Origin: Sphacelaria rigidula
Taxonomy: Eukaryota > Phaeophyceae > Sphacelariales
DNA: 23,291 nt
Assembly (NCBI GenBank): GCA_964200075.2
Contig: CAXNAA020000268.1
Location: forward strand, 1-23,291
Direction: 5' to 3'
The notes under the pieces are model-generated. The model searched no databases and was not told the origin of the DNA. It was given only the letters and a program-made list of their open reading frames with translations. Within the stretch, counting starts at the first letter, position 1; each line of letters opens with the position of its first letter. The position numbers and the translations under genes are program-made. Positions 12,901 through 21,900 of this stretch are shown one piece after another.

Positions 12901-15900
12901 CGGATTCACCGCGTTCTAGGCCTAAAGCGAGGAAATCTCATGCTCGTAGGCGTTGGTGGATCAGGGAGGCAATCGTTGACCCGTCTGGCGGCGTACATAT
13001 CCGGACAAGAGTTATTCATGATCGAAATCACCAAGAACTACCGGCAGGTGCGCACATACCGTGGGTGATCCCCTGGTTACGCAGTAGGGGGTCTCTCGCG
13101 CATTCTTCAGCGGTGAAAACTTGGAAGCAGCTGAGCTTTTACGAACCGACCTCCATAGCGGATGAATTTGCAACCCACCCATAAAAAACGTTTACATTCT
13201 CTGCAACACGGGAGGTTAGGGGATTTCAGTCCCCAATGTTCAAGAGCATAATGTGGTACTCTAACGAAGCAAATTTGGTGTATTTTACACGTGGTGACAA
13301 GAAGCAGGCTGGGCTTGACATTGACAGAAGAAGTGCGCTGGGTGACCTTGCTGTTGAGAAGCGCTGTTGGACAGCCCTTCCACCGCGCGGGTAGACGTTT
13401 TTCTCTCTTGAACGATCATGATGATAAATAACCTCAACCGTAAATATGACCCACTCGCTCACTAAGTAGCCCGGTGGTTGTTGTGACATCTCAACACAAG
13501 CTAATCCCGGGGCTCGATTCACCCCCTGATCGCTCTTGGCCGGTTTCTCTTTATGCGCTATGTAGAAGAGTACACCCAGGTGACCACCACGTGGAAACGC
13601 GCTAGACAAAACAAACATAGAAGAGCACACCCAGATGGCCACCACATGCAACCGCCCTAGGCCAGGATTAGCGCGATAAACGCTACATGCCCTACAGACA
13701 GCGTTGATTGCAAGGATTACACCCTGGGGCGAGACGGGGGGCCCGGTCTGTAGGCTTAGTAGCTTGAACGGACACCGGAATGAACGTTTGTCGAGCCAAG
13801 CGCTGACTGAGTAGCTCAGTGGCTGTTGTGCTGTCTTAACACCCTACGCTAACCACACCGCACCAATGGCAATTTAAATCATGATGTACGTAATGCACAT
13901 GGAGTCATGATATATATGCTGCCTGACCTATGAGTGCTGTGTCGCGATGTACGTCGATAATTACACGTGCCGGAGGGTATAATATGTTATATTAACATCG
14001 CAATGGGGACATTCAAACTTGTTTAGGTGGAATTTCGAGAAGATCTTAAGTCACTCTTCGAGAAGGCCGCGGTTGGAGGAAAGCCCGTCACGTTCCTCTT
14101 CAACGACAACCAGGTTCGGGTTCGAGATGACGATTAGCTGTAGTCGTCGGGCTTATCGTTCATTGTTCTGGAAGTTTCATCGTGCTACCTCCAGTCAGAC
14201 GTCGCATCTTTCTCATTCGTGTGAGGTTTGAATTATGGGGATGATTTGGGATATGTGTGGCTGTAAGATTCGGGTGGTCATTAATAGAATGATACAGCTT
14301 GAAAGCGGTTAGGACGGAGTAGGTGGGTTTATTCCCAGCAGGTACATTTGTATGTGTTTTGTTTTCCCCAGAAGTACATGGTTTCCGTCGTTGGATACCG
14401 GAGGACATGAGTTGCCATGAAAATTCGACCGACTGCGACGCGATACTAATCCAATCCACGGCAGCAGTATGTTAGACACGTACCTGGGGAGAGATGGGAA
14501 GATCTCTCAAGACCATGAAGTCGTCCCAACGGAGAGGAGGGGTAAAAAGTATAACGAAGAAACAAGATGGTACACGGCTTCGCCCACGCAGTCTTCCATG
14601 ACCGGAATCAGTTGGTAGGTAGGAACCGAGCCAGGTTATCCTCGTCTGAATTCTCGTGTTGTTTCCGGGTTTGTTCTCGGTGCGTATTTGAGAAACTTCG
14701 AATTCTATTCCGACAGCGCCGTCGTATTCACCTGGGGGAACATAATTCGACATATTGATCAAGGATTGAAAAGGAGCGCTGCGTTGCCGATTAAGCCCAC
14801 CATCGAATCACCGTCAGCACCGCCCTCTGTGATGACGAGCATCGCGACCGTTCGAACACGCAGATCAAGGAGGAGTGCTTCCTGGAAGATGTGAACAATC
14901 TACTCCAGTCCGGCGAAGTGCCCAACCTGTACGGCAGGGACGAGATCCCGCAAGTGCTGGATGGTGTTCGAAAGGCGGCGAAGCAAGCGTTAGTGGAAGA
15001 AACAACAGAGGCGCTGTGGGCATTCTTCGTGGACAGGTGAAGAAATCACGCGGGAGGGGTTCCATTCAAACTAGTCGTAGTAATAGAGAGACACTGTAGT
15101 AGCACATGATAGGCTGAATAGTATTCAGTAGGGAGAGGACGTGAGACTCTGTTCCAGGCCGAATCGCGGCAGCCTCTCTCCGAAACACTTGTTGAACGAG
15201 AAAGCAAAAACGCAAAACGCTTCCAAGGCCTGCCAAAATCAGGATTGGTGTATAAACTACCGAGATTTGTTTTTATCAAATGACCTAGGGCTTGCCGTTG
15301 ACTCGAGGTTTCTCCGGGATTCCAATTAAGCGGACGAGAAATAATATATGCCTCAAAACTTTTCAAAGCTAACTCTGTACGCTTGGTGGATCTCTTCTGG
15401 TACTCGGAGCTCGACAAAGCACAGTGGGACTTACCGGAAACAACGCATGTATGCACACTCATTTTCAATTTCCTTCCACCAACCCAATGTTCGTCCTCTT
15501 CGCTCCCCACTCTCTTTGATCCCACCATTGCCTTTTCTCTCATTCCTTCCGAAAGGGTCCGCGAAAATCTGCACGTGGTCCTGTGCATGTCACCGATTGG
15601 CGAGAGCTTCCGAAACCGTACCCGCATGTACCCGGGCCTGGTGAACTGTACGACGATCGACTGGTTCCAGCAGTGGCCCGCAGACGCCCTGGTCGAGGTT
15701 GCCACCAAATTCATACAGGACATTCAGGTTGGCCCCATCATGATGCACGGGTACCGCACTCATGCCGAAATAAAGATGACGAAGAGGAGCCACATTAGTC
15801 CACGCCTGCGGACTGGTGTAAAAAAACAGGATCATTTTGAAGAGTTTTGTTGGGCCAATCATTCGAAAGCTCCCGGAGTCGACGTGCACCTGTGATGATT

Positions 15901-18900
15901 ACTACCCGTATGACCATGCATGAGCGTGAATGTATAGCTGCTGGTATTCATACATGTGTGTGTATATGTATATATATAAGTCATCTGCTAACAACCCTCC
16001 CATGGCACGTTATGGGCGTTGGATTCGCTTGAACAGAGAGTGCCTGATGACAGCGCAAAGGTATATGCGATTACGCTGAGCCAGCCGGGTTTATGCGTAC
16101 GCCATCGAGTGCTTGTGCCCGATGCACATTCGGGAGTGTTGTCGAGCATCTGATGTACACGTTTCAGGAAATAAGCACATTCGTCTTTCAAGATATGAAG
16201 ACACCTTGTTCCGTCAAAGGTTCGAGTTCCTCATGCCAAACGTCACAAAAATAATATCGATACCACCGCGAAATACTGCGCGTACACGGGACTAAAGGGG
16301 AAAATCGATTCTCGCAAATTTCTCATCACGGTCATCGTCTTAGAAACGCACAATATCGGAATCTGGCCTTCCGGCGTAGCACCTCCCCGTGTTTCTGTTC
16401 TTGGCGAAACAAAAACCGTCGATGCTCTGTCTCTTTTGCCGATTCATCCTTGGCCGTTTTGTTTTTCAGCAACCGATCAAGTCACAGGTACACCGTTCAA
16501 CGGATAAATGTTATTTCATGATTGCGCTCCCCTGTGCCGGTACTCGCCGCTCTCCTGCCCTGGCATGTGTCTTCAGATGGATGACGAGTCTTACCGTGTG
16601 AAGGTTGCAGCGGTGTTTTCGTCCATGCATACCTCGGTGGTTGTAGCGAGCGATCGCATGCTGGCAGAGCTGAAGCGCTACAACTACGTCACGCCCACCA
16701 ATTTCCTCGAGTTGGTCAAAGTGAGCTGTGCTTCATGAAACTTGAAAATTAGTCGCGTTTTGTTCGTTTCGTTCTCGGTCTGCAGCAGCCCTTTCGTGAT
16801 GTACCATATACAGTACCAAGCTGGGCAAAATGAAGAAGTTCGGCGTAACATGCTCTTTTTTTCGCAGCCGTCATTCGGATTTACGCAAGCTTTGAGTTCG
16901 ATGTATGAGGAGCTAGCGGTGGCGATGAGCGAAATGCACGTGATACTGGTTTCCGGATTGTTTTAACAGGCGATCTGCGGTGATCTAGTATCATCAGGTA
17001 AATGATTAGTACGGCATGCACCACTCTTACGTAGCTTTTGGTCAAGATGCGTACGGTTTGCGTCCGATGGTGTTCCATACCGAAATAGTTTACGCGTGCA
17101 CAAATGTCATCCGACAAGCGTTGGTCATCGGCATCGGATGTTCTACTATGTTCATTGATTCATTTCATTTATTGATTTGTCGCGCTTTGAGAACCACTCC
17201 TCTTCCTCGTGACGATTCAGGTGATCTCAAGGGATTGACCCGTCGCTCCACATTACACGCCTTACATTTTGGTCTTGCGGATTGGGTTATGACTATCAGC
17301 ACTCCCGCACCGCGTCAACGCTCGTGAAAGAAAATGAGTTGACCACTTTTTGTGCAGTCACGTGCTCACGCTTTCGATCGTGGAAATCATATACTCCGAA
17401 GAGAAACTCAACACATTGGTTTGATACTCCACAATAAGCTAGCTGAACACATCCGAAAACTGCTGGCTTCATGATACACCTCGCAATATTCTTCGACCTT
17501 CGTCTTCATCAGGATCTGGTTTCCGTTCTGGTTTCCGTTCAGCTGTAGTCACGTTACACATGCATCTTACATCCTGAGTCTCCTCGGCCCATCACTCCAG
17601 GCGTGCCGTCTTAAAATGGTCAATAGACGGGAGGTCACAGCACCTGCTTTTTCTGAAATCATCTCTGTGGATGGTATTCAAAACGTGAAATACTTGCAAG
17701 AGCTCGTTCCCACGCGTACATCGCTATACTTAACCCTTATGCGTGGAACCCGCGCAAAGGGATATCGACTAATATTGGCGGAGCGGCGGGGAACGTTATC
17801 GGAGCAGTGCAATAAACTCAGGAACGGGCTCACCAAGCTGGAGGAAGCTAGAGAGCAGGTTAGACCCGTCAATATAGCACGAGGGCTGAAATTAAGTAGC
17901 ACGTTTCAATATTCTACATCTGCCAGCTCCTGAGAACCAAACGTTCTGTGGGAAGTCGAAACGAGCACCGCTATTAAGACACTCGAATGGAAGACTGTGG
18001 AAGTTATACGTGAGCGTCGAACGCATGCTATCGATCCTCGTTGGCTGCGTATTTACAGAAGGACAACGGAAAACAAAACACGACATCAACTTTGCTCTGA
18101 GTACTTTGGAAGCGACGACCGCCAGAGTCCTCGATCCAGCGGATAGGGTTGCAGTGTGAATTCCACCACTGCGCCAACAGGACTCAATCAATGAGAGAAA
18201 ATCCCTGCCGAAGATCAAACGTCTTGCTCAGAGATGCCCGGTCGTTTGTCCGCTTAGCTGCAAAGAAGAGCTTTTTTTTCGGGTTACGTACGCTAGACTG
18301 TAGACCACCGTATTGAACTGCCTGAAAGTTCTCTGTCGAGCCATCGTATGATGCAAGTACCTAGCGGGTCTGAGCGGCGCCATCGTTACAAAACATGTGT
18401 CCCTGCTAGGTGGAGACCATGTCCATTGAACTTGAGGAGAAGAAAGTCACAGTCGCTCAAGCCCAGAAGGACTGCGAGGAGTTGCTCGTGGAGATCGTGT
18501 CGGAGAGGCGGGTTGCCGATGAGCAGAAGAAACAGGTATATATCTGAAAAAAACGAGCGATGTATCATCTGATTGGTCGTATATTGATGTTGTCGCACAT
18601 CAACATCGTTTGATCCACTTCGAATGCGGCCCTTGCGATAATAATTATACGTAGTCTTGATTGCAGTCAGAAATAGCGAGCTACTGTAGGGTACGAGGTA
18701 TAGTTCGAGCTATAGGGAAGGAGAATCCGAAAATGACCTAATCGTGAACCGACTCGAGAACAAAAGACAGTAACGTGTAGTTCATCGGTTGGGTGACACT
18801 CTCAGCGCAGGTTTCAGAGCAAGGGCGCTGCCTGAGCTAGTTTGTCGAGATCGACGAATTCCTCACAAAAGAGCAATTCCTTCCACCCCCGAAAATACGG

Positions 18901-21900
18901 AAACAACGAAGTTTTATATTCGACATAAGGATAGCAGCGGGAGTTTCGCCTCATTTCCCGTTTTTTCCACAGTTCGCGAAAGTATCGAGCGAACGTGCGC
19001 ATTGCATTTTGCCCCCCGGAGTGGGAATCGCTGGGTGCCTCGTGGTGACCATAGGAACGCTGCCAAAAAACAACGAGCTCTGATAGCGTTGCTAGGGTTG
19101 TTTCAGGAGCTTTTGCGATGCCTCAGATGTGCTCGATATCCCCGTGCTTTGACCTTGGCCAGAACTGTCGTCAATATCTCTCAGTCATATACAGTGTCCA
19201 GTGCATCACCTGAATAGTGCGGTCGTCGGGGGAAAATGCAATGTTCTAGGGCACTACGCTGTCGGGGTCATATATTCATTAAATCTCTTCTTTCAAAGTT
19301 GCTCATTGTGGTGTATATCGTGCACATATTCAACTGTGCATAGTTCTTCAAGGTAGGGCAAGCAAGGACCGGAGATAAGATAGGTAAATATATGGTACTT
19401 ACATACATGGTGCAGTGTTTTTCGAGAACATAGGTCGCGCTTGTCAAGATAAGATTGCACGTTGTCGTACTTGTCTGCCAAAACGCTGCCAATTTTCCCA
19501 CGTAGGACGCGCACTTACAATCAATTTTCCTTATGGATACACTGAGATTTCTGCGCTTCCCCACGTCGATATTCTCACCTATCCATTCTTCGCATGGCAG
19601 GTCGAGCAAGAATCGGAGAGGATCGGTAAAGACGCGGTGGAATGTCAAGTCATCGCAGACGATGCGCAGGCCGATTTGGCCGTGGCCATGCCTGCGCTAG
19701 AAAAAGCCATGGCTGAGGTTGACAAGCTCGACAAAACCTCCATCACAGAGGTGAATTCGTCGCTGCAACCTGTTCGGACTCAGCATGACTCATGCCAAAG
19801 TTTTTCCCATTCAGCAATGAGTGGCTTGAGTCTGGAACTTCTCGCTCAAGGAAATTAATCGGGATGCCGCCACAGGAAAGCTCTTGCCTTTGCCTCAATC
19901 GGCAAGCCGAAACACTACATTGACCGTCAGAGACCCTATCAATCGATTTGGTGGTGCTGCGCTCTAGTGTCTGCTGAGTATAGGATGTTCATGTGCTCTC
20001 GCCGCGAGATGAGAGCTTCGTCGCTTTTCAAAACTGAAACACTGCCATAGAGAAGGTCATCGTGGTGGTTGCGAAGCTCGACAAATCTCCCTCATTGAGG
20101 TGCACAGAGTTGATTCTAGGGAGAAGTAATCTTTTCATCTGACCCTTACGTCGAGATAAGAAAGTCGACGTTTAAGGGTAAGGCCGACTCCTAGCATTGA
20201 AGTTTCGAGGTACAGTACATGCATACGCAATCAGCAACGAACATTTTCTCACTTTCTTGTGTTACAGGAAGCAGCAAGGATCTTGGCAGTGGAAGTGTTC
20301 CCAAAAATCTGCAAAATCTACAAAATTGCATACTTGAAGAAATGCACTTTCCGAAGGTCTCCCGAGCGATGATATTCACGGCACGACTTCTACTATTGAC
20401 TTCATGCATCGATAGATCGGCACAGGCAGTGCTACAAATGTTCCGAAATCTGATATTCATGTATCACTTGTGCGCACAGCGATGCCCACAAACGGAGCTA
20501 GCTCTGAACGATGGCGTGATCTCTTCTGAATTATCTTCTCTCCATATTTCCTGGTTTTCTCTTAATGTTTTAAATTTGAATTACAATTTAACTTCCTATT
20601 TATTTTCCGATCCTCGTGTTGGGCCTGTGATGGGTTGAGTATGAAGCTGGCGCAGATGAAAGAAGAAACGCTCACACTACAAAGAAAGTGAACGTCGTCG
20701 GAGGAGTTGGGCATTGCTCTCAAAAACTAGACGGAACGGCAAAAAATGCAGGAATTGGGAAAGTTGAAAAACACAGACCGATTAGACACTTTTACACAGG
20801 GCTGTGTGCACCACCGGTGAATGCTCACGCATCACCCACTTTTTTGTTCGACGACCCGAAAAACACGCAGGTTAAGGCGTACTCAAAACCACCCCCTCTC
20901 GTGGAGACTGTACTTGCGGCTGTAATGACACTTATGGGACGTTCGCCGGATTGGGCCACCGCGAAGAAAGCTATGGGCGAGGGGAATTTCCTGGGACAGG
21001 TACGCTAGGGCTCCGTGCTTTCACTTCTTAGCATATTGCCCCCCCATAAAAAAAACTCCAACCGGAAGGGCCAGATGTAGAGGGAGGCATGCATGTTGGG
21101 GGGAGTGCGTTGGGCTATCACGAGGAGTGTTGGTAACGGCAGTATCCATCGTGTGTCGCATATTCCGAAGTGTGGCGCCTTAGCAGGCCGCGGAGTGTAA
21201 GCGAGTTGTGGGCTTGAAGCCAACACGTTACCTATGTCTGTAGTTGTTACGTACTTGGAGAGTTTAGTGCATATTGTGAAATTTTATACATGATGCGCTT
21301 CCTGTACAAAATACAAAGGTTGATCGAAGCTGACAAATCGCACCATTCCGCACGCCATACATAACAAACTCAAACCACGAGATGTGGGCTGTTTACCATT
21401 CATCGCCTCCTCTCGACACACAACGTCAACATCGCTTCGATCACATACAGATCAAGACCTTCAACAAGGATAACGTGTCGAACTCGCTGATGACCAAGGT
21501 CAAGAAGTACGTCAACAACCCCGACTTTTCGTCTGATAACGTGTCGAAGGTAAGCAACCTTTCACTACCATGGCGGCATCGTGTGCCGAATAAGGCGATA
21601 TAGTGTGGATCACAACACTGCAAAACTCAGACGCGGTGTATGGATTCACGTGGATCAGTCAGCAGGGGCATGTCAATGTAAACAGTGACCGCATACAACT
21701 TTGGATTATTTAGTATGGCCACGTGTCGGCCACAACAGATGCTGTGGATTTAATCACCAGTATGACCATTTTATGTTGCCTGTGTCACATTGCCGAGTGT
21801 TGAAATTCAGGTACTCAAGTATATGTTCGAGGCAGGCCGTATACTCGGTGTAACCCGGTGAAAACAAAATCCAGGTTTCTTGGCAACCCTTATTCTACCA

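Noticed and set aside
15046-15723. 225-codon minus-strand open frame
   Set aside because: It overlaps dynein exon 18 in antisense and has no recognisable domain; it is the shadow of a high-information coding exon.
16577-16579. ATG at the start of exon 19 as an initiator
   Set aside because: It is internal to AAA4, preceded by an acceptor CAG, and continues the frame of exon 18.
20691-20720. VVGGVGHCS translation resembling a P-loop
   Set aside because: It lacks the GKT/S ending and falls inside an intron between two firmly placed stalk exons.
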